Assembly (NCBI RefSeq): GCF_000150275.1 | Contig: NW_002060946.1 | Coordinates: forward strand, 6,156,667 to 6,220,666 | Reading direction: 5' to 3' | DNA length: 64,000 nucleotides | DNA from: Trichoplax adhaerens | Lineage: Eukaryota; Placozoa; Uniplacotomia; Trichoplacea; Trichoplacidae | In this document: positions 49,427-63,961 of the stretch, piece after piece | Numbering within the stretch: the stretch's first letter is position 1 | Layout of the letters: every line of letters starts with the position of its first letter | Program-made: the position numbers and the translations under genes | Notes under the pieces: generated by a model | What the model saw: only the letters and a program-made list of their open reading frames with translations | What the model was told of the DNA's origin: nothing | Database searches by the model: none

Positions 49427-49688
49427 TTCTAGCCATTAAAGGATATCGGCATGGAGCAAGAAGAAATCCCTCGATAGTATACTGTAGGACTTTCTCATAC
49501 TGACATGAAGATGATCTGTTAAGTCAGTATATGTACTATAGCGGATAGTATGGTATTGTACACTATACTGTACAGCATACAGTATAAAGCGCTACTGTGG
49601 TCTGTACACTATATACCCTGTACTGTTCCATTATACTGTAGCTCATTTCGATCCGTCCAAAGCTTTTCCCTGACAACAACAAATCAAG
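49427..49688. promoter_or_regulatory. METAP1 promoter region, palindrome-rich, possibly bidirectional
   Basis: The 262 bp before the METAP1 ATG contain many TACTGTA-family words: ATACTGTAGG (about 49479), GTACACTATACTGTACAGC (49558-49576), GCATACAGTAT, CTGTACACTAT, CCTGTACTGTTCC and TATACTGTAGC (to about 49643). The last copy is within 50 bp of the start codon. I infer a promoter role from position alone. Confidence 0.5.
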
Positions 49689-52690
<3,002 letters not shown>

Positions 52691-54352
52691 CCTACGCTGT
52701 TGGGTAAATTTATAATCAGTAAAAGCTTTTACATCAAATTACCTACTTGTCACTTATTAGATGCAACGTAGAATGAAATATACGAAATAAGATGACAAAA
52801 TGTACTGCAGATAACGATGCAATGATTTTATTGAAGGTTATTGTACTTACTTTATCGCGATATATTGAAAGATACTGTATGACTATGACGTCTTTGACTG
52901 TAAAATTATATGTGAATAAATGCGACTTATCAGCTTTCAAGTGTAATAATAATAACTGTTATCACAAGACGGTACGCTACGAAACTTTTTACATACTGTT
53001 GTTAAACTCTTTGCTTACCGTAGTGCGCAAAACTCATCCTTTTTTTTCTATAGCATATGCTGATGTATTTCCATTTAGTTATGATTTTAGATTAGATAAG
53101 AAATAAAACATAAGTACAAACATCTATGGTGAGGGTTGCTAGTCTCTAAAGCTAAAGAGTGAGATATCTTGACTAGCTTGTGTATGAACTACAAACACCA
53201 CGGGAATCTTTTTCTGTGCAATGTTGCAACATAAAAAACTTCACTCAATAATTGCAGATATATTAAATTCAATTTAGGAACATTAAGTAGATTGGATTTC
53301 AGCATATACCTTCTAAAAATTTGAATACATCAAAGATTTTGTAAGTGATCGCTTATACTTCTTAATTAAATGTTCAAGCCTTTTTTGTATATCACTGTCA
53401 TGAGATAATCTGTTCATCCATCAATGCACACAGTATGTGAAAGTAATTTTCGAGATTGAGGTGTTCACATCACGCTTTGATATCTGCCGTTTTGTTACCG
53501 AAATCTCAGGGCATAAATTTTATAGACATTTGTAAGCGCGTGATATAGAGTAGTATTTAAGGCTGCTAAATAAAGGACGATATCCCAATCGATAGTCTAA
53601 CTTATGCGCTGAAATATCATATTAGAATATAGTATTACCGGAGGACATCGGTACTAAATAACCTGAAATCGTTCAAGACAGATCATTTTGGAATGATGAA
53701 ATAATACCCTTATACGCGTACAATACAAATTCAATAATTACGACTGGCATGCTACACACAAAATGTTCTGCACATAATTATATTTATTTATTAGTTATAC
53801 ATCTTTGATAAGAATGAGCAATTTGCAAGATTTGTACTTCCATCCTAAAGAATAGTAAACATACTTGTGTTACAGGTGTATTAGTCTGAAGAAGTACTGA
53901 TAGTTGCTAAAATTTTGACTACAGTATTACGAAATGAGTAATACTGCATACCAGGATAGGTAGCTATACACAAGTCGGTTATCCGAGAAGACGGGTACTC
54001 ATGATCGTATTGACCATCACCATAACAATGAAGAGGTATTCACTTTATTGCAAATACCTACCACCATCACTATTTTATATTTTAATTTCTATAACGCAGA
54101 GAAAAAATCATTCATTAAAGCTATTTACAAAAACATTCGGAGTACTGTACGAAGACTGCAAATCTCTGTCCTTATTCTTGCTGCAGTTACGCAAAGATAT
54201 GGTAGACTGGGCACAAAAACGTTGATCTTACTTCACTCCATTGCTAATGCCAGTAGTAAAGTTGCCAAAAATGACTACATTTGATAGAAGATACTTTGTA
54301 AAGCTTTGATTATACGAATTATTCCGAAATGGTAATGTTAAATGTTGAAAAA
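52691..54352. other. Convergent intergenic region, METAP1 and ELOVL 3' ends
   Basis: 1.66 kb. An AATAAA at 53103-53108 could be the METAP1 poly(A) signal. A 104-codon frame at 52792-53106 ends here but has no family signal and lies where a METAP1 3' UTR is expected. Nothing else is recognisable. Confidence 0.45.
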
Positions 54353-55047
54353 CTACTCATTTTTCAGGCGTCGTTTAGTAAGATATGCTTTATAATAAAA
54401 GTTACAGAAAAGCCACAGCATACTAAATCCATATATAACACCATAAAAACAGAAGCCATGATATAAATATCCTAAGGTGCTATGGGTTACACCGATAATA
54501 AATTGTAAAATCTGCATTTCAGTCAATCTTTTCTTCCACGTCGGAGGATTTGCAGGGTCTAGTGCACACATACCATAGTAATAATACAAAAAAACATGAA
54601 TTACAGAATTAATTCCTAAAGGTATGGCAATGGCAGGATACGGACAAAGGCGATAACCAAACTCGCTGAACAATACCATACTGGAATGATGATAAACATG
54701 AAGGAACGACAGCTGTCGGTATTTTTTCTTCAAAATAATATATAGAGTATCCAATAGTTCAACATTTTTACTAATCCAATACAGATAAAATCCATAACGT
54801 AAATTCTCAACAGGTTTGGTAAGAAATGCCGATCCTCCTTGATAGGCGCCATAAAATGAAGACAGAGCTGTATATACACTCACAGCACTGCAGAAAAAAT
54901 TATGAATAATAAGCAGCGGGCGCAAGCTAAAGGCTCGCATTCTGGAGGTTAAAGCTACAAGTAGCGGTAAGGAGATGAGGTAGATAAGGCATGTCTTGAA
55001 TGACACAAGCTGGAATATAGTTTTCCAGAAAATTTCCGATGTTATCG
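54353..55047 (-). CDS. ELOVL-like: ELO-family very-long-chain fatty acid elongase, 5' end incomplete
   Basis: The main exon (55047-54353, entering in phase 1) encodes about 231 residues, most of an ELO protein (usually 260-320). Diagnostic motifs are in order: KNVELLDT, then LKKKYRQLSFLHVYHHSSM with the HxxHH iron-binding-type box, YYYYGMCAL (the usual MYxYY region), and a TEMQILQFIIGV helix. At least five hydrophobic segments are visible, and the C-terminus is basic (TKRRLKNE), as usual for ER-retained elongases. The enzyme would condense malonyl-CoA with acyl-CoA in the ER. The HVYHH form resembles the ELOVL1/2/4/5/7 side rather than the HWYHH of ELOVL3/6, but substrate class is not certain. 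A possible preceding exon lies at 55200-55126 (phase 1 to 1, with IIENYTNYITLLIPLNILPY); the initiator ATG is not identified. Confidence 0.88.
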
Positions 55048-57312
55048 CTAAAATAGATTTTGAAAGAAAGGTATATATTATACAATTGTTTAAATGTTTG
55101 TTCTACAGGGGATTTTACTTGATACCTTGAGTTAGATAAGGTAAAATGTTTAAAGGGATAAGTAAAGTAATGTAATTCGTATAATTTTCAATAATTTTAT
55201 CTAAAATTTTAGATTAAACATGTTAAATCTATAAGATAAGTTGTCCCGGCTAGCTGTCACTGCGGTATCGTGATAATATAAGTATACGTTAGTACTTTAA
55301 AAGTTCACTAAAGTAATTAAACTTAATTGCTAGTCAGCTTTTTATGATAGCTAATTTAGTAGGTAAGATATAGTCGGTTAATATGAATGCCCCTGTACAT
55401 TACAATGTTCTATTTCTAGCGGAGAGTTTGACTACTGTAATTTTCTACAAATTCAGTGAAGTCATTGGTAAAAGTGTCGTTTATTAAACTCTTGTTCGTA
55501 CTACATGAAGCCTTCTCAATATTAGGTTAATGTTCACTATGATAAGAGATATTAACAAACGAATAATGAATAGGCGTTTCATTAGCAGTTTAATTTTTTA
55601 TAAATGCATAAAGCGTAACCACCGACTGTCTTGATTACAAGTTATGATGTCGTGAGGTATTTAATTGGAATAAAGGCAAAAAAAGTATGCGTTGTAAAAG
55701 TTGATTATAAGGCCTTAGTCTAGAAAATCAGTACTAGATGCTGAACGCTAGAGAATTGGTCTTCAAGTAGTAAGAATGCATTTTGTATTTTACTCGATTT
55801 TTCGCCATAATGTTTATACTGTAGATATCTGATTGGAAATTTTGAAAATTTCAAAGTACTAGACGATCTTGTCGAGATTTATTTAACAATATTAACGGAA
55901 TACTATATAATATCTTGACATTATCATATTCTGCCCTATCAATGACACATTTTCGTTGTATTCAATGACTTGTACATCCTAGCATTACAGTAGCAAGGTT
56001 GCGTTTTATATTTTGTTCGATTTCTTCGCCATACAGAGTCTTAGCTTGACTGTCGATTCTCATATTGATGGGAATTTGAAACGATTTAATTTTTATTGCC
56101 CTTCACTGCTCAAGTGTACCGGATATCGATCATGATGATTTGATGAATCTACATTGAACTACAGCAATATCATTAACAAGCTGGCGTAAATTCGCTATCA
56201 TTACGGTAGTGTTGACAGTTGATTATACTGTATATATACATACTGTAAGCCTGTAATGCTTATATATGGTGTACGGTATAGCTGATTGTCAATTTCGAAA
56301 ATGTTCAAGTATTAGACGATATCGCAGAAATTTTATCTAACACTATAAACACAATGCTATACGGTATCTTGACATTACAATATATTCTGCGCTATCAATG
56401 ATGTATTTTGGTTGCATGCAATCACTTTATACTACATTTATAACCGCAACTTGCCCATGATATCGATTCCAAAGTATTACATTAATTTGTCAGTGATGTT
56501 TGAAATCAAAGCAGTATGCAAGTGTAAGTTAGTACGTTTCAGCCAAGCTTGAACCCCTGATGCTATTGAGCCTTTCAATACTTCTGTTGCTTGATTTACA
56601 GCGAGAGTAGAAATAGATGAGAAAATTGGATTCCCCTAATTTTATTGATTCCTTTGTGAAACAACCGTTCATCCTTGTACACTGTAGTAATTAGTCAATG
56701 CTAATCCAATGTATCTGTGTCTATACTATAGCTCCTAATAAATCTGCAGACGTCTAATCTTATCCCTTAATGGCTGGAAGTGAGACTATGTACTGGAATA
56801 TTACGTCTAGCAGACAAACGCAATTCTACTACCTTGGCGAGATTACCGTTGCTACAGCAACACCAAATCGACGGACGACTTGATGAACTGACGCTGCGGC
56901 TACTGTAGGATAATCATTCTTACCGTTAGCTGTAGTGGACATTGAAGAATTGGCATAAGCAAGTTACGAATCTGAAGGCAAAGTTTTACGATCAATCAAG
57001 CTTCAAATAGAGTTCTGTCTACTGTATATCCGATAATTATAACAAGCTGTTATGTCGTTTATTTCTGTTAATTGGCTATAATGTGGCTGCTTAAGTTGGC
57101 CAATTAGTCGCTCCAGTATGGCAAGTCTGCAAACTAGTTTATATCTTATTGTGGACGCTATTGCTGATATCAGTCACTATACTCTACTAACCGATGTACC
57201 AATCGGACATGGTATTTACTGTAGTACTATACTGTTGTACTGTACAATGTACAGTGTACAGTACGGCGTTCAATACGGTAGCAAAGCGAGTACTTTGTAT
57301 TGTGGCAAAACT
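55048..57312. promoter_or_regulatory. Divergent region between ELOVL and UTP13, with palindromes near UTP13
   Basis: It should hold the missing 5' end of ELOVL and the distal UTP13 promoter. There is a diverged duplication (55779-55970 and 56003-56440), a TA-rich palindromic stretch at 56222-56282 with two TACTGTA words, and a tight TACTGTA/GTACAGTAC cluster at 57218-57266 just before the first tandem copy of UTP13 exon 1. No other exon is recognised. Confidence 0.45.
55779..56440. repeat. Diverged duplicated segment upstream of ELOVL/UTP13
   Basis: The stretch from 55779 (GCATTTTGTATTTTACTCG) to about 55970 is echoed at 56003 (GCGTTTTATATTTTGTTCG) and, after roughly 230 inserted bases, at 56270-56440. 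Matching words include GTATAGCTGATTG with GTAGATATCTGATTG, ACTAGACGAT with ATTAGACGAT, and ATCTTGACATTA with the same word in both. It is noncoding and may be a degraded dispersed repeat. Confidence 0.6.
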
Positions 57313-57385
57313 TGCGCAATGGACTCCTCCGTCCTTACTGGTCAGATTCCGACTTGACCAGCTAGAAAAGGAAGCCGCATTCGTC

Positions 57386-57426
57386 ATGGCAGCTAGCGCA
57401 GCTTCTGTCCAGCTACTCAAGAAAGA
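57386..57426 (+). CDS. UTP13 alternative first exon, distal copy
   Basis: It encodes MAASAASVQLLKK plus two bases (GA). The 5' splice site reads GA|GTAACT, weaker than the CA|GTAAGT of the other two copies. Spliced to exon 2 at 58715 it would keep the frame and give Asp at the junction. Whether it is used is unknown. Confidence 0.55.
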
Positions 57427-57765
57427 GTAACTCTTAGCCTTACTTCGATACGATTTTATCCGTCGTGTTGACATGATGTTGTGGCAAAAATGTTTACCAA
57501 TAAGGTTGTCCTTGCTTTTGTCTCTACTAGAAGTACTGGCTACTATCTCCAATGACTCAGTTCGATCACGGTTACGGTATAATAACACAAAATACGTGCA
57601 AATACTATACAATTATTTGCTTATTAAAGTCCCATCTGGGACACTGCATTAAAGTCTGTACGATCGAGGTGTCGATCGGCTTGCGCAAGCGTAAAGCGTG
57701 CGCAGTGGACTCCTCAGTCCTCACTGGTCTGACCTGACCGACTAGAAAAGGAAGGCTCATTTGTT

Positions 57766-57806
57766 ATGGCAGCTAGCGCAGCTTCTGGACAGTTACTCAA
57801 GAAACA
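57766..57806 (+). CDS. UTP13 alternative first exon, middle copy
   Basis: It encodes MAASAASGQLLKK plus CA, with a consensus donor GTAAGT. It is compatible in phase with exon 2 (58715) and gives the same junction His as the proximal copy. It differs from the proximal copy by Ser/Asn at residue 4 and by silent changes. Confidence 0.6.
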
Positions 57807-58136
57807 GTAAGTCTTAGCCTTACTTCGATACAATTTTATCCGTAGTATTGACATGATGTTGTGGCGAAAATATTTACCAATAAGGTTTCCCTTTACTTTT
57901 GTCACTAGTACAAGTACTAGCTACTATCTCCAATGACTCGGTTGGATCACTGTTACAGTATGATAACACAAAATACACCCAAATGCTATACAATTGTTTG
58001 CTTATTAAAGTCCCATCTGGGACACTGCATTAAAGTCTGTATGATCGAAGTGTCCATCTGCTTGCGCAAGCGTAGAGCTTGCACCATGTACTCCTCACCG
58101 AGCTGACCTGAACTAGAAAAGGAAGCCTCATTCATC

Positions 58137-61100
58137 ATGGCAGCTAACGCAGCTTCTGGCCAGCTACTCAAGAAACAGTAAGTCTTAGCCTTTTTTCGAT
58201 ACGATTTTATCCATAGTATTGACATAATGTTGTGGTAAAAATGTTTACAATATTCTTGAATCAGCCATCGAGTGCCCTATCTACCTCCATTAACTTGCTA
58301 ATCCAGGATACTACTAGTTGATTTTCTAGCTGAAGAGATTGGTCCCACATGGAGTTATTTCTTAATTTTTATTGTACTAAGTAAAACGTAACAAATAGCT
58401 AATGCACAATAAATCTGTCCTACTTGTTGCCAATGGATAATGACATTGTCCTTAAGTGAATGAGCAGATTGGGCAAAGTAGAAGTGTATTGGATTTCAAT
58501 TCTTATTATTGTTATACTGTAGCAGTACGCAAACAAGCATACTGATCAAGATAATAGTCAGTGTAATTACGTAATATCATGATACCATGATCTCGCTATC
58601 CTAAGTAGATCCTCGTTAGATTTATATGTTGCCAGTTTAGGATGTGAATACAATAATTAAATGCTCATACCAACACTAAAATCGATATATATTGTGTTCT
58701 GATGGAATATGCAGCTATTCCGTCACATCGCATTTAGAGCCTATATTTACTGGTGGCACTCTCCAGGTATGCAAGCTTGGAACAAATTCGATTTTACCTT
58801 AGCCTTTTCCTCTCTACCAGTGCCTTACACTAGTATTGTTGCGTAGAATAGAATTGTTATATGCCTACAACTTATGACTGAGCTATCGCTCATTTCCTGC
58901 GTAGTTTTCCTCGTCTGCACAACATATCTTTTGTACCTTTGGCACCAAAGTCCAGGTGGTCGACATAAAAACTGGAGCAGTAACGACATCATTTGATGAG
59001 GTAAGGGCCTTATAAATTTACATAAAAAATATTGAAATTCAAATCTTGGCTGCTACTTGAAAGTCATAATAGTTACCATCCTTTAATTTATGAACTATGT
59101 AAATCGTTCCTTTTCAAATAGGATGAAGATATCATAACCTGTTTAGCTGTTACTCCTGATGATAAGGTCGTTGATAGTATTGGATAAGATCTTAGCTTCG
59201 ATGTTTCATTATAGTAATTACAAATCTATCTATTAATAGCGTTAGAAATCCATCTGCTTATGTTATATGACTACTTTTACATATATTATAGTGGCTGTTA
59301 ACATGCAGCCAAAATTTATTACTTCGACAATGGAATTGGCAGGAAAAGTCTTGTACTCGTGCTTGGAAGGTACTAATGTGTTGATCTAGAACACTTTATT
59401 TTTGAAGCTGATTAACGTATCATCGTAAATTCACTTTCTATAGTCCGCACACGTAGGACCTGTGGTAGCCATGGAATTTGATGCTTCGTCGACACTACTA
59501 GCAACAGGTAATTAAATGACACAGCTAAAAAGCCTTACCAACGTACACCAGTGTGACTTGCACTCATTCTCGTAATTTATATCATCTCAAATTGTAGGAT
59601 CCAGCGATAGCACTATAAAAATTTGGGATATCAGTAGTAATTACTATACTCATAACCTTAAAGGATCTCAAGGAGTTGTAAAGTAAGATGCAATACATCA
59701 AGTGAAGGAGAAGATAAGAGCTATGTCAATAATCTTGTTTATATTAATTCCTGAATTATAATCTGTTAATACAAGCACAATAAGCTTTCATCCCGATCCT
59801 GCAATCCTACATTTATTTTCTGCTGCGGATGACTATAAAATTAGGCAGTGGGATTTGAAATCGAGCAAGTTCGTATATCATGACTTTGTTAGAATTTTCA
59901 GGTGTAATCAATTGTCAATTCAGTGACACTCATACTGTATTTCATTACTGTCATACTTTATTAGATGTATTCGTATCTTTGAAGGCCATTACAGTTCTAT
60001 ATCAAGTTTAGCTTTTAGCCACGATGGTAAAACACTTTTAAGGTATTCACGATATCAGTAACAATATTGTACATAGCATGAATTCGCGATGCAAACACTC
60101 GATTCTAATACATATTTTTATACCAAATATTCCACAGTGGTGGAAGAGATAATGTCGTCAATTTATGGGATATAGCTTCTAAAAGCCTACTTAAGACCAT
60201 TCCAACATTCGAAGTTAGACGAATAATAAATAAAATGCATGTTATTGACTCATGAACGCTAACAATCACCATTGTTAACTTTCGAACTGATAGATTGTTG
60301 AATCGGTCGTAGTCCTTCCGTCAGACATAAATTTTCCTGGCAAAGAAAGCAATAATTCTATGCATTATATAACCGTTGGCAATAAAGGTAATGTCAGCCT
60401 AATTTACACTTTTTATTAAAATTAATTATGTAATAAATATTATGAAGTAACAACGTATTCTTTCTTATTGTTCTTGTGATACCATGTAGGTGTAATTCGC
60501 ATCTGGAGGGCTAATGATAGTCGATGTGTTCATCAATTATCTCCATCGAACTTTTCAAATTCCGAATTGGCTGCTTTCACTCAGATATCATATCTGAAAC
60601 CGACTAATTCATTGGCTTTAGTTACATTTGATCATAATGTGATGATTTACGATGTAGAAGACCTAAAATTAAAGAAACTGGTAATTTCTATGATTTTGCT
60701 TTTAAATTTCGATGTGCTTTTTATTTATTTATGAATTTTTTTATTGAAACACCAGTTAATAGGCCATAATGACGAAATAGTGGACGCAAGTTTTGTGTGT
60801 AAAGACGATAGTCATATAGTGGTTGCAACAAATAGTCCCGATCTACGAATATTTCAGCATGCTACCATGAGTTGTCAAATGCTATTTGGTCATACAGGTA
60901 TTAAAGTTATGTTTTGATGGTAACCATTTTGACTACAATAACCAATTAAAATTTTGTTTTGACTTAGATACAATACTGTCCCTGGACGTATCGTATGATA
61001 GACAACTGATCGCTACATCTTCTAAAGTATTTATCATAGCGTAATTTTGTTTTTGGGAGTTTACGGATAAGTTAATTCGCATGTCTAACCATTCAATATG

Positions 61101-63961
61101 TTGACAGGATCATACAATAAGAGTTTGGAAGGCGTTTCATGACTCTTTTCGATGTGTTGCAGTTGCTTCTGGCCATACTTCCGCAGTACCTGCAGTTGCC
61201 TTTTCAAGGTTGGTGTCAAATTGTTTGAGCTTTTTTATTGCAGCATTTTGTAGAAGTTGCCCTTCACTAACGTGGTATGAACATCATGCAGACGTAGCGA
61301 TACGTTCATTGTCAGTGGAAGTAATGATTATACTATGAAAGTTTGGACTTTACCTGCTAGTTTCGATGAGGTATGGTTTAAGTTTTACAAATTAGTTAAA
61401 TACCGTATGTACTATTGTACTGTTGTTTTTTTATACGTATGTAATCATAGAAATCTTTGTGATTAATGCAACTAATATCGACGACCGAATTCATTTCTAG
61501 GAGAATGTACAGTCTTTAACAGCTACTGTAACAGAAATAAGCCATAAGAAGGTAAGCTCTCGATTTTGCAAAGTGATAGTGATGTAGCTGTTACCATTTA
61601 GTTAGTAGATCGAAGATAGATATTCTGAAATAACTACCAAAATTAGCATGCAATTTTATCTTGTTTGCAATTTTTAATACTATATTAAAATGCTGTTAAG
61701 GATATTAACTCCATTGATGTATCACCAAACGATAAGCTAATTGCCACAGCATCTCAAGACAAAACTGCAAAAGTAAGGTTATATAGTCAATTACACCTCG
61801 TATGACTGATAGCCTTCCTTACTATCCTACTTATTGACATTGTTTAACATAGGTATGGCTCGTTTCTGATGGATCACTGCTGGGAAGTTGTGTCGGTCAC
61901 AAACGAGGGTTGTGGTCTGTACAATTTTCTCCCATAGATCAGGTAATTGATGCGACCCGTTCGTTAACGTTAACAGCATATTCAGCTTTTTTATGTGCTT
62001 ACTATTGTATTTATTCGCCTTTAGTGTATCGCAACGTGTTCAAGCGATTCTAACATTAAGATTTGGTCTGTTATCGACTTTACTTGTGTCAAGGTTATTC
62101 TTTCATTCAGTACTTCATTTGCCTTGCACGTAACTTAATGCGTACGTCATAGAAAACCTAATTCATGAGATGTTGTAAATTGTAGACTTTTGAAGGCCAT
62201 TCTAACTCTGTACTTAAAGTAAGCTTTGTAACTCGGGGGATGCAGCTGTTGTCAAGGTATAGACTAGTCAATAACATTGATAAGTTAAGATTGGCAGTAT
62301 TTTAAACAGTCAATACTATCGCTACGATGATTGAACGGTTTTTAATTTTTAATGTCTTTGGTTGAACTATGTAATCAAGTGACTCTGATGGGTTAATTAA
62401 GTTATGGACAATTAAAAGCAATGAATGTGAAAATACTTTTGATCATCACACAGATAAGGTAATTCACTACAATGCTATATCCAAGATGGCATTTTTTTTA
62501 CTACCGTTGTTATTTAATTTTAATTCTCTGTATTAAATTTATAAAGCATAAACATTAATAAATCTATTGTGGAATTTTTATTGGCTGTCACTAGGTATGG
62601 GCTATAAAGCCTAACTCTACGGAAGAATACTTTGTATCTGGCGGTGCTGATTCAAGTTTAGCTATATGGAAGGTGATAAAACGGTAGCAGATCATGAAAT
62701 GAAATGCTGTCCTTATGTATTAAATTTACTAATTTTAAAGGATATGACCGCTATTGAAAGAGAAAAGAAAATTGCTGAGGAAGAGGAATTAATAGCAAAG
62801 TATAGCTTAGACGCCTTTTGTTGTGTTCATGCATATATAGTAGTATCCTTTATAAAATTTACATTATTGCTATCTTAGGGAGCAAGAATTATCAAATCTT
62901 TTGCATGCTAAGAAATTTACAGAAGCTCTCAATATGGCTATTGGTTTAGAAAAACCCTTCCTAACCTTGACAGTTGTCAAAAGTAGGTGGAAGTAGATGC
63001 AATCTTGAAACCTATTAGAAGAATATGAAATGTTTAAGATTTAATTTTATTTTATATCTCAGCTATTCTCGATCAACCGGACGGTCTGGAAAGTATCGAT
63101 AACGTTATTCAAAAATTAGATAAGAAGCACGTAAATACAATATTCCAGTATTTGTCGACTTGGAATACTAATGCTAAGCATTCAAGGGCTGCTCAAATTG
63201 GTTAGTTTGTCTCTCCTTCATCATAAATGCCAAAATGTTCCTTCATTGACGGTAACTAATGTTATCCTTATTATTTCATTTTATTATTTAGTTTTATCTA
63301 TAATTCTTAAGAATACGATACCTGAGGATTTAATTAAAATGCCAAGCATGCAGACCACTTTAGAAGCGCTTATACCATATACAGGTAATTCAACGAACGG
63401 CATCGAATTTAGAGTGTACTGCTATTTGCTATATCTTATTACGAGTATAATACTAAGAATTTTCTCAAATTGATAGAACGTCATTATCAAAGGCTCGAGC
63501 GACTGTTAGAGGTAATCTTCGTTATCGTAGTAGCTAACCTGGTGTATTTTAGTATGCATAAAATTAAATTTTATCTTTGCGTTTTGATTTCTGTAGCAAA
63601 GCTATTTCATAGAATATACCTTACAGTGTATGAATTCAGCAACATTTTCACTTACTAACGGGTAGGGAAATATATGATAGTGCAGTTTAAACAAGCTGTA
63701 CAAAAGTTTAGGTTCATATTTTTTTCCACCTTGTATGTAAATCGTTTTATTATCGATCGTATTAGTAATGATATCACGAAAATGGAAGTCACTGATCTTA
63801 CAGTCAAGGAAATACCAGAAAATAAGTTAACTGAAACACTCGAGAATGGTGCAAGTGATACTGTAGATGCGAATACAGCTACATTGGACGCAATGGAAAG
63901 TTTGAAAAATGACGCTTCGGATACCGTTCTAACTAGTAAAAGACAGCCTACTACTGTGAAT
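58137..63961 (+). CDS. TBL3: UTP13/TBL3, WD40 subunit of the small-subunit processome (3' truncated by window)
   Basis: Thirty exons: 58137-58177, 58715-58766, 58905-59000, 59122-59166, 59292-59369, 59444-59507, 59598-59682, 59776-59868, 59965-60042, 60138-60213, 60294-60387, 60490-60680, 60756-60897, 60968-61026, 61108-61208, 61298-61370, 61501-61551, 61701-61772, 61853-61942, 62025-62093, 62186-62256, 62380-62458, 62595-62672, 62741-62799, 62879-62982, 63063-63200, 63292-63384, 63477-63511, 63597-63661, 63766-63961. Phases join for 856 codons. The N-terminus (MAANAASGQLLKKH, YSVTSHLEPIFTGG) aligns with human TBL3. Two WD40 propellers span about residues 20-625 (TIKIWD, IRQWD, NVVNLWD, TIRVWK, GHKRGLWSVQFSP, NIKIWS, LIKLWT, LAIWK). 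An acidic coiled stretch (EREKKIAEEEEL) and the Utp13 C-terminal helical domain follow (HAKKFTEALNMAI, LEALIPYTERHYQRLERLL). The family acts in the nucleolar UTP-B complex on pre-18S rRNA. Exon 30 adds an acidic, disordered tail and ends at a GTAAGT donor, so coding continues outside. Confidence 0.94.

Larger units (their letters stand above)
57313..58247 (+). repeat. Three tandem copies of the UTP13 promoter plus first coding exon
   Basis: A unit of about 380 bp is repeated: copy 1 about 57313-57692, copy 2 about 57693-58070, and copy 3 (partial, about 58071-58247) leading into the gene. Each unit contains a CTAGAAAAGGAAG leader, an ATG at 57386, 57766 or 58137, a 41-bp coding exon, a 5' splice site and early intron with TTCGATA and TTGACATAATGTTGTGG words. 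Copies 1 and 2 also share a downstream block including AAAGTCCCATCTGGGACAC, itself a hairpin (GTCCCA/TGGGAC). The noncoding parts are almost as similar as the coding part, suggesting fairly recent duplication. Confidence 0.92.

Noticed and set aside
52792-53106. 104-codon plus-strand frame downstream of METAP1
   Set aside because: It lies in the expected 3' UTR, has no family signal, no convincing start context and no neighbouring exon.
57386-58177. Reading the repeated MAASAASGQLLKK exon as a UBE2G1-like ubiquitin-conjugating enzyme start
   Set aside because: The LLKK similarity was tempting, but no UBC core exons follow, while the exon joins in phase to UTP13 exon 2 and aligns with the human TBL3 N-terminus over its full length.
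57187-58225. Minus-strand frames repeated across the tandem array
   Set aside because: Their repetition only reflects the DNA duplication; the plus-strand exon explains the array, with phase and homology.
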